From positions 63,627,656 through 63,691,655 of the forward strand of contig CM055905.1 of the NCBI GenBank assembly GCA_029582155.1: a stretch of 64,000 nt of DNA. The letters run 5' to 3'. Below the pieces are notes generated by a model. That model was not told the origin of the DNA, did no database searches, and worked only from the letters and a program-made list of their open reading frames with translations. Both the position numbers and the translations under genes were made by a program. Positions 1 to 11,034 of this stretch are shown here, piece by piece. Within the stretch, counting starts at the first letter, position 1. Every line of letters starts with the position of its first letter. Source of the DNA: Panopea generosa. Lineage: Eukaryota > Mollusca > Bivalvia > Adapedonta > Hiatellidae.

Positions 1-505
1 CTGACAAACGCTGACTGAAGTATTACTAGTCCGTCGTATAAGACCGAAAAGGGTGTTATAATATTCTAAAAAAATACGGTCTTACAAGTAATTTTACAGT
101 AGAGTGATAAGCCTCTGTTCCATCGCGGAAACACGTGACTACAGATTAACTCTACCGATGTAACTTACTGCAGACTATATCAAACAATACGCGACAACAA
201 TTACTAGTTTATAAGGCGAGTCATGTACTGTTATAATAAAATCGCTAGTGGAACAGATACTCTGAACTGTGTTGTTTACCAGTATATTTTTTCCAAATGG
301 AGTGAAAAACGCCGAAAAAATAGTCTTGCAATACCTTTTTAACTATTGACTATGTACGAAAATACTTATAAGTATATTTTATTCAGTACATGTCAGCGTT
401 TTTCAGTACCAATTAAGTATTCAATTCCATAGTTTGTTATTTTAGGCGTGTTTCTGAGTTTCTATTGACATTTCTCAGCATATATAGAGGTCGTCAAGGA
501 GTAAA
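1..505. other. No recognisable feature
   Basis: A+T-rich, no long frame, no terminal repeats or tRNA-like boxes. GGCGAGTCAT here also occurs near 18716 but the match is too short to call. Confidence 0.6.
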
Positions 506-511
506 TATATA

Positions 512-1199
512 CTAAAACGCAAAAGAAAGTGTGCACATTGATATTTTTGATTTCTGAAATCAATAATGGAATACTATCATGTGTGGCATCAATGTTTAGC
601 TTATTCAATTACCTTTCTAACCAATATGTTTATTTTATTGTTTTGAATTTAGTTAACACCTACGACGCGTCTACATGGATTAGGAGTCGAAAAAAAATAC
701 ATAAATAGCCGAAGGGATATTTTCTTGCGTAGAGTCACTGTCATTTGTTGTGAAATTATGTAAATGTTGCATTAATATCTGGTATAACCCTAGCACGTAA
801 CTTGATGATAGTGTTACTATGGCAATTAAGTGCTAGTGAAACTGCAGCGACTGAGTCACCTTTGCCCAGCATCATTAAGGCGACAACACGCTGACGTTCT
901 GATAGTCGTGGCATATTCGCTGTTTTCAAAAATCTACAGTGATATTCGCACCATATATGTGTGAAAGAATGTAGACAAAACACGTTTGGCCACTTGTACG
1001 TATATATACATGTTCCACGTGGAAATCATGCAAAATCGCAATTCGGACAAATACGTTATAACTAGCCATAGACTGATGTTTGGTTGTGGCTATATGTCGT
1101 AACGACCGATATTCATATGTTTCAAATTTGACAATTTTATACTTTGTAGAATTAAAATAATAAAAAAATAAAAAGTGCACACTTTCTTTTGCGTTTGAG
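512..1199 (-). mobile_element. Internally deleted Tc1-like element related to the 31.6-33.1 kb copy
   Basis: The ends CTAAAACGCAAAAGAAAGTG (512) and the reverse complement of GCACACTTTCTTTTGCGTTT (to 1199) form about 25-bp inverted repeats that share the core GCAAAAGAAAGTGTGCAC with the longer element. TA lies at each side (510-511, 1200-1201). Only about 0.69 kb long, it keeps the transposase N terminus on the minus strand (ATG at 914, MPRLSERQRVVALMML, to about 786) and has lost the catalytic core. It is a non-autonomous deletion derivative that could only have been mobilised in trans. Confidence 0.82.
786..914 (-). pseudogene. Tc1-like transposase N-terminal helix-turn-helix remnant
   Basis: Forty-odd residues starting MPRLSERQRVVALMML, with a second part SLALNCHSNTIIKLRARV, align residue for residue with the start of the transposase at 32833 (MPRLSKNQRVQAMVML ... 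AFNCQRNTLTRLR). The frame may also be read from an upstream ATG at 983, but homology starts at 914. The catalytic domain is absent. Confidence 0.75.
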
Positions 1200-1762
1200 T
1201 ATATAAGTTTATTAACGAAGATGGAAAATGAACATTAAGATTTATTTTTAGTTAGTAAGATTCATGTCAGTGAATTGAGGTGTTAAATTAGTTAAAACAT
1301 GATTAAACCATATCCTACCATCGGCATCTGCAACACTTGGTTGCCATGGCATACAACCAATTATCAATTAAAAAATACCTTCGCATGAAGCTTAATTAGC
1401 AATACAAGGTTCCTCATGTAATCATGCACGCAAAGCAGCCGTATGATGCACACTTAATTGATAAATGTAGGCGAACACTGCTTCACAGGCAAATTGGATA
1501 GCCAAATAGTATTAATTAAAAACGGATAAAATTGTCCCCAGGGGTGCTCTAGACTCGTATAAAAATATGAATAATATATTAGGATCACCCGTGAACGAGC
1601 AGTGGTTTATGGCGCAGACGCCATGGCACTAACATTTCACATCATGCCATTGGTGTGATTCCCGCTCGATCCATAAGAAAGGCTCTTGCAAAAAGAAAGG
1701 TGTTTCCAATCACATTCATTCTGATGCCTTCCTTCACAAGTAAAACTGGATGTACATAGTTG

Positions 1763-1908
1763 AGCACGTGACCAAGTGGTAGAGCATCGGAACAATGACC
1801 GAGAGGTCGTTGGTTCGATATTCGCCAATACTTTACTTGAGCAAGACCTTTTATCGGTTCTAGTAAATCGTTTCACATTCGATGTAGAATAAATTAGTTT
1901 AAAACAAA
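1763..1908 (+). mobile_element. SINE family C, old copy
   Basis: CCAAGTGGTAGAGCATCGGA (A box), GGTCGTTGGTTCGATATTCG (B box), TTGAGCAAGACCTTTTATCG and the tail TCGATGTAGAATAAATTAGT. More diverged than the copy at 17030. Confidence 0.75.
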
Positions 1909-1914
1909 GTATAT

Positions 1915-3900
1915 ATTCACCGTGAAATGGATTAAAAAAAACTTGTCATTAGTTCGAATACACAATGTGCAGTACATGAACAAAGCAATTCGAAAAAAAA
2001 ACCATATACCCTCAGAAGATGAGTAGATGCAAACATCATTCACACGCCAAGTGCTATAACTTCTTTAGCATTGACCAATTAGCATCTATTGTTCGACCGA
2101 TAATTACAGATTTGTTCTGTCTTTAAATATGAGTGTTTTTTCAATTTCCATTACTTTAATGAAATCATTGTAGTTGAGGTAAATCTCACGTGGATATGTC
2201 TAGTAAAACCCGACCCTGGAATCTAGAACACAATGACCATACCTAACACAATTCACCAGCTTCACTTACTCAGATATCGTTTCCAATATCACTTATGTTG
2301 AACCTAATACTACTGGTCTGATCCAACTTATGTTAAAGACGATTTCTAGTTTTTTATGCGCAACAACTCCGCGCACAAAGGGAAGTAATTTTTTCGAGGC
2401 CTGCCAAAGTCACTACATACTACTATACTAAAACTGACCCTATTTCGGATGGCATAATCATTTACGGATACACCTTATATTGGTCTCTTATATTATGTTC
2501 AATATATGAAATGTGCATACTGGTATGAAATAATAGCAATAAAACCTGAATATTAAATATACTAGAAATCTTAATATTAATACAAATACGCTCATTTAGA
2601 ATAAAAACGTTAATTTTGCAACTGCAGTTTATTTAACGATGGCGTACTTTCTCAAATTACGCGGGAAAGTGTAATTTTTATTTCAATCGTCATTAGAATC
2701 GATATCAGAGAGTATTTTGTGAGGCTTTAAGCAAAATTTATCAATACACTATATCAAAATATTAAAAAAAAACGCTATATTTTTATTACAAAATTGAAAA
2801 ACAATTGACACTCTGACGAAATGATTTGTTTTTAAATAATCCTGGACCATTCAATTCAAGCTTATAATTAACAGTTCCATGAAATTTAATACTATATGTA
2901 ATAGTTTTAATTAAATTATAGATGTAAACAATTTTAAATATTTATTTTCGCATTGCTTGTTTAATTGACATTTTTTCGCTAACTTTCAAGGTCGGGGTGT
3001 GTTTATGAGATGATACAATTTGTTTACGGTAACATGTTCTATTTTTACTTCTGATATTGCATAAACATACATTAAATTTAAATACTGTGAAGTTTCATAA
3101 AATTCTATCTATAGGGAAAAGAGACAAAGAACTATAGAAATCGTCCATTAGAATTATTATTTGTAAATTATCTAAACACTCGTCTGTGAACATAACTGCT
3201 GAACCAACATATTTTGAAACAAACCACAATTCCCTATTTGTTCGTAAAATAAACGTTCCTTTCTGTTTACCTTACCATTATTGTCTATGTCAATTTCGTA
3301 TTCATCTAGGAATAAAGAAAATTATAGGAATTGCAAAACGGATTGATAGTCTGTACATATAATATTTTCCATTTACAGATTTTACATGGCCCGTCTAAAT
3401 CAGAGATCATTAATATGCTTTTTTACCAGGAAAATAATATCCATAAAACTTCATCCTATAATACTCAATGGTATTCCTCCCACACGATCATTTACTGGTA
3501 GACATTATTATACTGCTGTATTTCATATAAAGGCAAAACAAACAAACATGCGTTAATTTAATATTTAACAATAAAGCATGCTTCCCTGTGGAGGAAACGC
3601 TTACTGTTGCATGAGGCCAACACGGCAAAATATAATTTGGTAATCAAATACAGCAAATAATGTCTTATTGTTTCACATGTTTGTCAAAATGTGTTTGTTT
3701 GTTGTTAGGGGAAGCATGACAATATCAAATGAAATTCACACAAAGGCCATAATGAGCTCATTTATATTCCGGATACAAACTGATTCATACGAATAGTATG
3801 GCAATTGTGACTGGCATGTACTATATCAAATCATATTAAAGGGAAATTTATCAGGATTTTCAAACTTTTAAAATTGGCTAAAACACTTTTTGTCTACAGT
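1915..3900. other. A+T-rich unannotated DNA
   Basis: Nothing beyond poly-A and poly-T runs. No frame of 60 codons or more and no repeat partner found elsewhere in the window. Confidence 0.6.
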
Positions 3901-3905
3901 AGGTA

Positions 3906-4084
3906 TAGTCAAACCTGAGATATTGGCCACCTATATTTAGCAACCACTTGTCTTAAACAGCCACATCTTCTATAGACATTTTTATAATTCTAGTTTTAAT
4001 CAACCTGTATTAAGCAGCCAACTGTCTTAAGGGGTCACTTTTAATATTTTACTTGTGTGGCTGCTTAAAACAGGTTTGACTGTA
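3906..4084. mobile_element. TA-flanked hairpin MITE, CAGTCAAACCTG family, copy 1
   Basis: Terminal inverted repeats AGTCAAACCTG ... CAGGTTTGACT bound about 178 bp with TA outside each end. The interior carries repeated TTAAGCAGCCA motifs in both orientations (TTAAACAGCCAC, TTAAGCAGCCAA, TGGCTGCTTAA). The size, TA flanks and lack of coding fit a non-autonomous Tc1/mariner- or pogo-type MITE. Confidence 0.85.
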
Positions 4085-4291
4085 TATCGTTATTGGTGTC
4101 TTTTTGTATATTTTACCTGATAATTTCTATGTTTTACAATACATAATAAATCGCATGGTGTCTTATCTTTAAGAGCATGTTAAAGTGTGGATACTTTTAA
4201 TTTTTGTCTTCTTATATGACGGCGGGGAATATGGGGATTGGGTCTATACGTTAGCAAGGCTTTTGTGCCTACTTTTACAAGATGTTGTATA

Positions 4292-4471
4292 TACAGTCAA
4301 ACCTATGTGAGCGGTCACCTCTATTTAGCAGCCACTTGACTTTCGCACCCACATTTGCTATTTCCCATTTCTATACGTTCAAAACACAACAACGTGTATT
4401 AAACAACAACCTGTCTTAAAAGGCCACTTTTCTCCTTCCCTTGACTGGCTTCTTAAGGTTTGACTGTATAT
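4292..4471. mobile_element. CAGTCAAACCTG MITE, copy 2
   Basis: Same orientation and length as the copy 210 bp to its left: ATACAGTCAAACCTATGTG at the left end, AAGGTTTGACTGTATA at the right end, interior GGTCACCTCTATTTAGCAGC and CCTGTCTTAAAAGGCCACTT. Confidence 0.85.
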
Positions 4472-4544
4472 TGAATTGTTTTTATACTAATTTTATATAT
4501 GTTCATTTTGCAGTGGTACCTGTGTCCTTTAAATGTAACCCGTG

Positions 4545-4970
4545 TGGTTCCGGCTAAGAATAGAATCACTGTCTATCTCTGCAGAGGGGTAGGAATCCTC
4601 CCAATGGGTGTCATGTTCATTTAATCATTTTTTTGTCATGTTCACTATTGTAGTTAAATAATCAGTCCCTGTGTGGTAACAGGGAGCCATGAGTGATGGC
4701 AAGAATAGGATCACTGTTGCTTATGCATGTAAGAAGCGACAAATTGAGTATAAGTAATACGATATAATTTGCTGAAACTCTGCAGTTCTGCAGGTCTCAA
4801 GATTCTAGTTTCATTCTGTATATTCATTTGTTTATGTATTTTTTTAATCTGTATGTTAATTTGTTGTTTTTGTACATGTAGAATGAACCTGATATCTTCC
4901 TTCTTGCTGGCGCCGAATAACCTATAATGTGTTGGTAAGCCGTAAAACCCTATTCATTCATTCATTCCTT
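4545..4970 (+). mobile_element. LINE-like 3' end with ATTC tail, copy 1
   Basis: GGTTCCGGCTAAGAATAGAA, ATCTCTGCAGAGGGGTAGGA, TTGTTGTTTTTGTACATGTA, AACCTATAATGTGTTGGTAA and GCCGTAAAACCCTATTCATT, ending in ATTC repeats. No open frame of note. The variable 5' start and microsatellite-like 3' end fit a truncated non-LTR retroposon. Confidence 0.7.
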
Positions 4971-5114
4971 TAAATGTCCATGCCTCCTGTTGATTAAACA
5001 TATGCAGTATTTGAAATTGGACGAGTAAAATAGTAAGACTATGTTACTCAGTTTTAATGCAAAATACTATTAAACATTTGTCTGAAAGGATCTAGTCTGG
5101 AAGCTAGTCTATCC

Positions 5115-5330
5115 CTGAACCTGATATCTCCCGAATCAAGTATATTAACCTCCAATGAAAAAGCAGGGAATTATATACCTGTCTTACAATTCATAGCAGT
5201 TGAACGCTTACTAAACTTTGACGCCATCAAACTTTCAGTTGAAACAATTGACCAATCAACGTGCTCAAAAGTGGCTTTCCCAACATTGCTATTTAAAGGA
5301 GCCAATCAGAGAGCTGGGTCTGTACTTCAG
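5115..5330 (+). mobile_element. Repeat family G, copy 1
   Basis: It contains CTATCCCTGAACCTGATATC, CCAATGAAAAAGCAGGGAAT, CATAGCAGTTGAACGCTTAC, GACCAATCAACGTGCTC and CAACATTGCTATTTAAAGGA. The same order of motifs occurs at five other places in this window. Non-coding; the class is not recognised. Confidence 0.8.
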
Positions 5331-5589
5331 ATTACTTGGAAGCACAGACAGCAGTTTATAAAAATAATATTGTTTTTAATTTGTCTGTTCGCGAGAGTTA
5401 TATTATATACGCACAACGCAGTCCAGAAATAAAATTTGCAAACTTGTGTTTTATTAGGTCTGTTCACGAGACGTTTATGAAATATGCAGCACTAATCGGC
5501 CGCCTTAGACAGGCATAGGTGCTATTTTATGTTTTATCAGCACTAAGTGAGCGCCTTGGTTACACGAAACTATACATACTAACACCATT

Positions 5590-6060
5590 GAGTCAAAGCA
5601 CATGACGACTTTTGACGTCTCGCACGCCAATCAGATTTATACTGTTCTGCATATAGAGAAATATATTTCTGGAACATTGAACACATTGCCAATGGTTCTA
5701 AAAGTGTTTTGTTTCTCTAGTTAGTTCGCTTTTGACCCAAATGGACATGCAGGAAAATACATGGAATTAACCAGATTGCTTTTTCACAATTTTGATGGTT
5801 TGATGACATCCCTTTCATTTATGACAATTCTGCCCATTTGCTGCAGTAAACCACTACGTATTGTTATACTGTTATTTGTTCATGCTACAGTACTCAATGG
5901 CATCGAAACTTGGCAGAACTAAAGAAAATATTTTAATATTCTCATATTTATAAAGGAATATGACCAATTTAAGCAGTTTTAACAAAAGTAATGCGCAACC
6001 GGTTTACACAGCTCTAATTTTTTTTGCGCAATAATCGTGCTACCGTCACTTAGTATATAC
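5590..6060 (-). mobile_element. Repeat family H, copy 1 (inverted relative to copy 2)
   Basis: Read on the minus strand it matches 9290-9765 over about 470 bp: GAGCTGTGTAAACCGGTT, GCAGCAAATGGGCAGAATTG, GTTCAATGTTCCAGAAATAT and TATATGCAGAACAGTATAA. It lies about 260 bp right of G copy 1. Confidence 0.8.
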
Positions 6061-6408
6061 AGAATACACAATTATCTGGTGATTATAAGGGGGAAAGTAG
6101 GGAAAACACTGCGCGGATGAAACATTCACTTGTGTCACAATTTATTCGTACACAAATCTTAAAATTTACGATGGTTAAAGGCATCGGTCTCCAGTTTAAT
6201 TTCATTTGCGGGTTTACTGCTGACCTATCCAAGATGCTGACCTTTAGTATCATTGTTACTGTTTATATGTACTGTATTTAATTTGAATATGTTATATACT
6301 AATATGTAATAAACCGTTGTCGTTTTTGGGTCGCATAATTGCTGATTCTCCCGTAGGACATATAATTTCTGTTTTTGTTACCTTTTAATTCAACATGAAA
6401 GCATTCGG

Positions 6409-6650
6409 AATATTAAACAAAATGGCTTCCTTAATCCTTTTTTAATGGCATTAAATGTAGAATCTAGCATGAAACTCGTGTTATAAATACAATAAAAAAA
6501 TGAAGTTTGTGTAAAACTATGATTCACTAAAAGAGAACATAACACTTAAAATAACTTGAACATTAAACAAAATAAATTCTTTATTCCTATTATTTTAATG
6601 GCATTAAATGGCAAAGATATGCTAATGTACGAGACTAAAAAGAAACTCGT
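6409..6650. repeat. 150-bp direct duplication
   Basis: ATTAAACAAAAT followed within 30 bases by TTTTAATGGCATTAAATG is present at about 6411 and again at about 6561, a 150-bp spacing. Divergence is moderate. Confidence 0.65.
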
Positions 6651-7039
6651 AAACGAGTTCATTCACGATCGGGGATGATAAACCACATGGCATACAAAGA
6701 AATGCCAGACAGCATGACATGTTACGTAAATCAGTCCGTGCAAAAGACACGTTTATTTCTCTTTTTAATATAATTTAAAACTTTGAACTTTGAAATAACT
6801 GACATTCCGGACAAAATGTCAGTTATGGAACGATTCAATGGATGTTATTTTCCACATAGACGGATGATGAACAGCTCTCGATATTCTAAATATGACACAT
6901 TACGTTTTAAATGTATTTTTGATCGCGTGGATTTTGTCTGGCAATTTTAAAACTGTAATAACGATTCTGAACGTCAAAGCAACAAGTGCACTAAAGGCAG
7001 TAACCGTTTGCCTTTATTCTTGTTCTTTCTTCTTCAATA

Positions 7040-7345
7040 GTTGTTGTTGTTGTATGGTGTTTAGTGTCACTTTCAATAATTTTTCAATCATATCACTACA
7101 GTGTCTACTTGAGACAGTATTCTAAGCGCTGTAACACTGAAGAAACATGCCACAGACACATGGTATGATACCCCACCGAGTCCCATTATACTCACATCGG
7201 GCCGACCAGTCCTAGAACTTTCCTCTAAATTCAGCGTCAAACGAGGAAGCGTCTAGTTTTATTTTTACTTTGGTATGACCCAGCTGGAGATGGAACCCAC
7301 GACCTTCGGCATGCGAGGCGGACGCTCTACCACTAGACTTCTACA
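7040..7345 (-). mobile_element. SINE family D, minus strand
   Basis: On the plus strand: GTTGTATGGTGTTTAGTGTC, ACTTGAGACAGTATTCTAAG, CTAGAACTTTCCTCTAAATT, ATGACCCAGCTGGAGATGGA, GGCATGCGAGGCGGACGCTC. The tRNA-like head is at the right, the GCGCTTAACACCATACAAC-type tail at the left. Confidence 0.82.
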
Positions 7346-7651
7346 ATAGACTGATGGCCAAAGATCCAAAGTAACAGATACCTATTTACATGGTAATATA
7401 TACAGAGAGGATAAAAAACAACGGGGCAATTTCAGACCAACAATATCAAACTATAGTAAGCAATATTTACAGTTTTAGAATATAAATGTAAACTAATTTG
7501 TCAGTATGATCGTTATTTTTTACAAATTCATTAAATATTAATGAAATACTTTTACATACATATTCTTAATCTGTAAATTTTGTTTTCAATAGATATTGTG
7601 GCTCTAAATTTCATCCGAAGCTTCTTTGTCGTTTCTTATTTTTATATAGTC

Positions 7652-7860
7652 TATCCCAGAATCAGGTCTATCAACAACCAATGAAAAAGCAGAGAATTCT
7701 ATGCCTGTCCCTCAATTCATAGCAATTGAACGCTTACTAAACGCTGACGTCATTCAAACTTTACGTTGAAACAACCAACTAACCAACGTGCTCTAATGCG
7801 GATTTCCCAACATCATTATTTAACGGACCAAATTGGGTGAGCTACTGGCCTCAGCTCAGG
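7652..7860 (+). mobile_element. Repeat family G, copy 2
   Basis: CTATCCCAGAATCAGGTCTA, CAATGAAAAAGCAGAGAATT, TTCATAGCAATTGAACGCTT, GACGTCATTCAAACTTTACG and CAACATCATTATTTAACGGA in the same order as copy 1. Confidence 0.8.
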
Positions 7861-8245
7861 CTAACGTTTTTACTATAAAGTTGCGCACCCGTTTTGCTGG
7901 TTACATGATTATTGCATTAAAAATGTACTATATAATTTGGGTCGAAATATTTTTAATATGCTGCATTGGGACTGTGTTTTCTTGTTTCAGAGTTGTGGCA
8001 TAGTATTTACAAAGCAATACGACATCATTGGTGTTAAAAGGTGAATGATATTTAATTTCAACAGATGGATGTGTTTTAGAGTATTTTAAATTTGTTTTTT
8101 TAATTAGCCTTTGATTCAAGTGAGATGGTTGCGGAGATGTGTGATCGAATACAGGTTTACCTGCGAAGGAAATGGAATGTGAGTCTTCTGTGGTAGAATT
8201 TAAAATTCTCCATTTAAATGTCCAAAGATATTGAATTTGAATGAA

Positions 8246-8700
8246 AATGTCGCATGAGTGTTCACTATCACCAATGGAACACACGGAGACAACTCTGGAT
8301 TGCATTTTGACAGAGTTATGGCTCTTTTTGGACTTGGACACCCAGGTTAAACTTTTGTGTTTAGTTGCGTTTAAGTTTCAGATATCTTGCAACCACTGAC
8401 TGGATATGAATAAAACTTCGCATGTGTGTTCACCATCATCAATGAACACACAGAGACAAGAACTATAACGCTGGAAAGCATTTTGGCAAAGTTATTGCTC
8501 TTTTTCGCCTTATCTTTTCGGGTTAAATTGGTTTATCAGGTTAGATATCTATGCAACCACTCAATGGATATAAATGAAGCTTCACAAGTGTGTTCACCAT
8601 CACCGATGGAACACACAGTGACAAGAACCATAACTCTGGGTTGCATTTTGTCAAAGTTATGACCCTTTTGGACTTAATTGTTCGTCTGTAGACACCCCGG
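8246..8700. repeat. About 165-bp tandem repeat, three copies
   Basis: Three blocks starting GTTCACYATCAYCRATGGAACACACAG at about 8260, 8428 and 8592 each continue through AACTCTGGATTGCATTTTG and GTTATGRCYCTTTTTGGACTT. They are spaced 168 and 164 bp. The rest of each unit (for example GATATCTTGCAACCACTGAC) also repeats. Short reading frames on both strands here are products of this repeat. Confidence 0.85.
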
Positions 8701-8813
8701 TCAAACTTTTTGGTTTAGTTGCGTTTAAGTTTTGGTGTTTGCCTCCAATCTCAATCTTTGCATGGGTGGTGAGTTTTATCCCATCGGCAAGCATTGTTGA
8801 CAGCTCTTGTTTT

Positions 8814-9000
8814 ATTTAAACTTAATATTTATTTTACTTCGAATGTGAAACAAATCACGCTCGAAATATTCTTGGAAACAGTACTAAACATATGCGGATA
8901 AAGTGTCAAAGACATAACAAATAAATGTGGCGAAACATCGAACCCGCGATCCCCCGATCATGGGTTAAATGATCTACCACTGAACTACGCACTCTATAAG
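8814..9000 (-). mobile_element. SINE family C, minus strand
   Basis: On the plus strand: TTTATTTTACTTCGAATGTG, ACAAATCACGCTCGAAATAT, CGAACCCGCGATCCCCCGAT, ATGATCTACCACTGAACTAC. Confidence 0.8.
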
Positions 9001-9034
9001 TTACAATACCAGCATCCATAGACGAACGATATCA

Positions 9035-9235
9035 GTTTCTATATCCCGAATCAAGTCTAATCCTAACCCAATGACAAAGCAGGTAGTTATATGCCTGTTC
9101 CAGAATTGATAGCCTTTTAACACCTACCAAACTATGACGTCATTCAACTTCACTGAAACAACTGACCAATCAGCGTACTTAAATAGCATTGCTATGTAAC
9201 GGACCCAAGCGAGAGTGTGAGGTCCGTTCGATATG
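9035..9235 (+). mobile_element. Repeat family G, copy 3
   Basis: TATCCCGAATCAAGTCTAAT, GACAAAGCAGGTAGTTATAT, AACTATGACGTCATTCAACT, GACCAATCAGCGTACTTAAA and ATTGCTATGTAACGGACCCA. Repeat H copy 2 begins about 55 bp to its right. Confidence 0.8.
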
Positions 9236-9289
9236 GATCTACCACAGAGCATTAATATGTAGATTTCACTTAAGAATGACCTCCCTTAC

Positions 9290-9765
9290 ATGACGGTATC
9301 AAGATTCTTGCGCTCAAGAAATCAGAGCTGTGTAAAGCGGTTTGGCATTATTTTTGATGAAAATGAATATAATTGTCACATTTTATTGTGCAAATGAGAC
9401 CTTTGAAATATTTTCATGATTTCTGCCAAATTTGATGAAACTATAACAGTTTAAAGATGTGTAGTGATACAATGCAACAAATGGGTAGAATTGTCAAAAA
9501 TGAAGGGTGCAATTAAACCATCGATATTGTTATAAAACAACCTTGTCAATCTCATTCTTTTCTGCATAATTGGATCAACAGAGGACTATCTATGGGAACA
9601 AAGCATAATTAGAAACGTTGGTAACGTAACCAGTGTTCAAGAAGTGCATTTCTCTCTATGTAGAACAGTACAATGTTAATTGTTGTGCGAGACGTTCAGT
9701 GTTCCAGAAGTGCATTTCTCTATATGCAGAACAGTAAAAAATTAATTGTTGTGTGAGACGTTAAC
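9290..9765 (+). mobile_element. Repeat family H, copy 2
   Basis: Inverted counterpart of 5590-6060: AGAGCTGTGTAAAGCGGTTT, CAACAAATGGGTAGAATTGT, CATTTCTCTATATGCAGAAC. It has a private 65-bp internal duplication near its right end. Non-coding. Confidence 0.8.
9633..9765. repeat. 65-bp tandem duplication inside repeat H
   Basis: CAGTGTTCAAGAAGTGCATT at about 9633 is repeated as CAGTGTTCCAGAAGTGCATT at about 9698, with the following GTAGAACAGTA ... TTAATTGTTGTGCGAGACGT also repeated. The homologous inverted copy near 5640-5690 has this unit only once. Confidence 0.8.
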
Positions 9766-10029
9766 AGTTTTTACTAGTTAAATTTCTAAAGGGTATATTC
9801 AGAGCTTACTAAAGTCTAATCAATATGAACTCATCTAAATCTCTAACTTAAACAGAAGTATATCCAATAGACAACCGTCTAAAACCATATTGAATAATTT
9901 ATACTTTTCCAAAAACGCATTTCTATAAACGGCATGAAACGCTCGTTTAGTATCTACACACTTGTAGACAGTAATCCGACAATAATAAATAATGTTTTTT
10001 TTTTGTAAAACAGATTTATTTGGTTGGGA

Positions 10030-10215
10030 GTGCGTGGGATAATGTACCTTTTCAGCCGGGCTTAATGCAAAATGCATAGCACTGCTGTGGCCGTGATCAA
10101 GGTTTGCAGGGTTGATTACCGCCAAAATAAGCATACGCGACAGGAACTACGTTTTATTCTCGAATTTACTTTGTTCATGTTTTTAATATAAACACGCAGA
10201 AGCAAATAAAAAACT
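10030..10215 (+). mobile_element. Unclassified repeat J, copy 1
   Basis: GTGATCAAGGTTTGCAGGGT, TGATTACCGCCAAAATAAGC, ATACGCGACAGGAACTACGT, TTTGTTCATGTTTTTAATAT, AGAAGCAAAT. A homologous order is seen at 22.2 and 40.6 kb. Confidence 0.7.
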
Positions 10216-10375
10216 TCCAGTTTAATTTTCAAAATGTATCCGAGCTTCTGTTTCCCCAACATATTTAATTATATATTAATATCCATATATATACACTCAA
10301 ATATCAAAGAAAAGCGTCCAAGTTATTACGCTTTTAGACTGGTTCTAGAAAAAACTCCAGTCAAAATAATGTTAA

Positions 10376-11030
10376 TTTTTATGTCCCCCCAAATATATTT
10401 TGGTTGGCATATAGTAATCGCAGTGTCCGTCCGTCCTTCTGTTCGATATTTCGTGTCCAGTCTGTTACTTTACGTAGATGGATTTTATAAACACTTGCTA
10501 CAAATGACCAACATAGCATGACGACGTGTTGCGCGTAACACCTAAACACCACTACAAAGGTCAATGTCAGACTTTACGTTTGTTTGACAACACATTAAGA
10601 CTTATTTAGATTTAATGACCGTTATGTTACTTTGTCATACATGGAACGATTTTAAAAAGACTTGGCTCAATTGCTCTCATTAAATGACGACTTGTCACGT
10701 GTAAGACCCAGAACCTTACCTCAAAGGTCAAGGTCACATTTTCAGTTTGATATTTCATGTCTGGTCTGTAACAAGGAGAGATTTTTTAATATCTTGACAC
10801 AAGTGATCAACATGTAATGTCATGTTGTGTCATGGTCACACAAAGGTCATGGTCACACTTTAATGTAAAAAGACTTGAAATTGCGTGTTTAGTCTGAAAC
10901 GTCAGTCCAAAATTCTTGATAGTCATTGATACATTAAAGTCTCTACCTATTATAAAATATATAGTTATTTTCACAGACCATTTAGTGTGGCATGTCCCTT
11001 ACCAGTGACATTTCTTGTTTTTAGTAATTC
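10376..11030 (+). mobile_element. Bivalve-type interspersed repeat (ATGTCCCCCCAAATATATTT / AAGGTCAAGGTCACA)
   Basis: It begins ATGTCCCCCCAAATATATTT then GGTTGGCATATAG and CGCAGTGTCCGTCCGTCC. The interior holds several AAAGGTCAAGGTCACA-type motifs with TTTCGTGTCCAGTCTGTTAC. It ends GGCATGTCCCTTACCAGTGA then CATTTCTTGTTTTT. From memory this type is very common in bivalve genomic sequence; the autonomous source is unknown to me. Short frames on both strands are not genes. Confidence 0.75.
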
Positions 11031-11034
11031 AGTA

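Noticed and set aside
7928-8341. 137-codon frame on the minus strand
   Set aside because: It overlaps the 165-bp tandem repeat, has no recognisable motif and no splice or promoter support.
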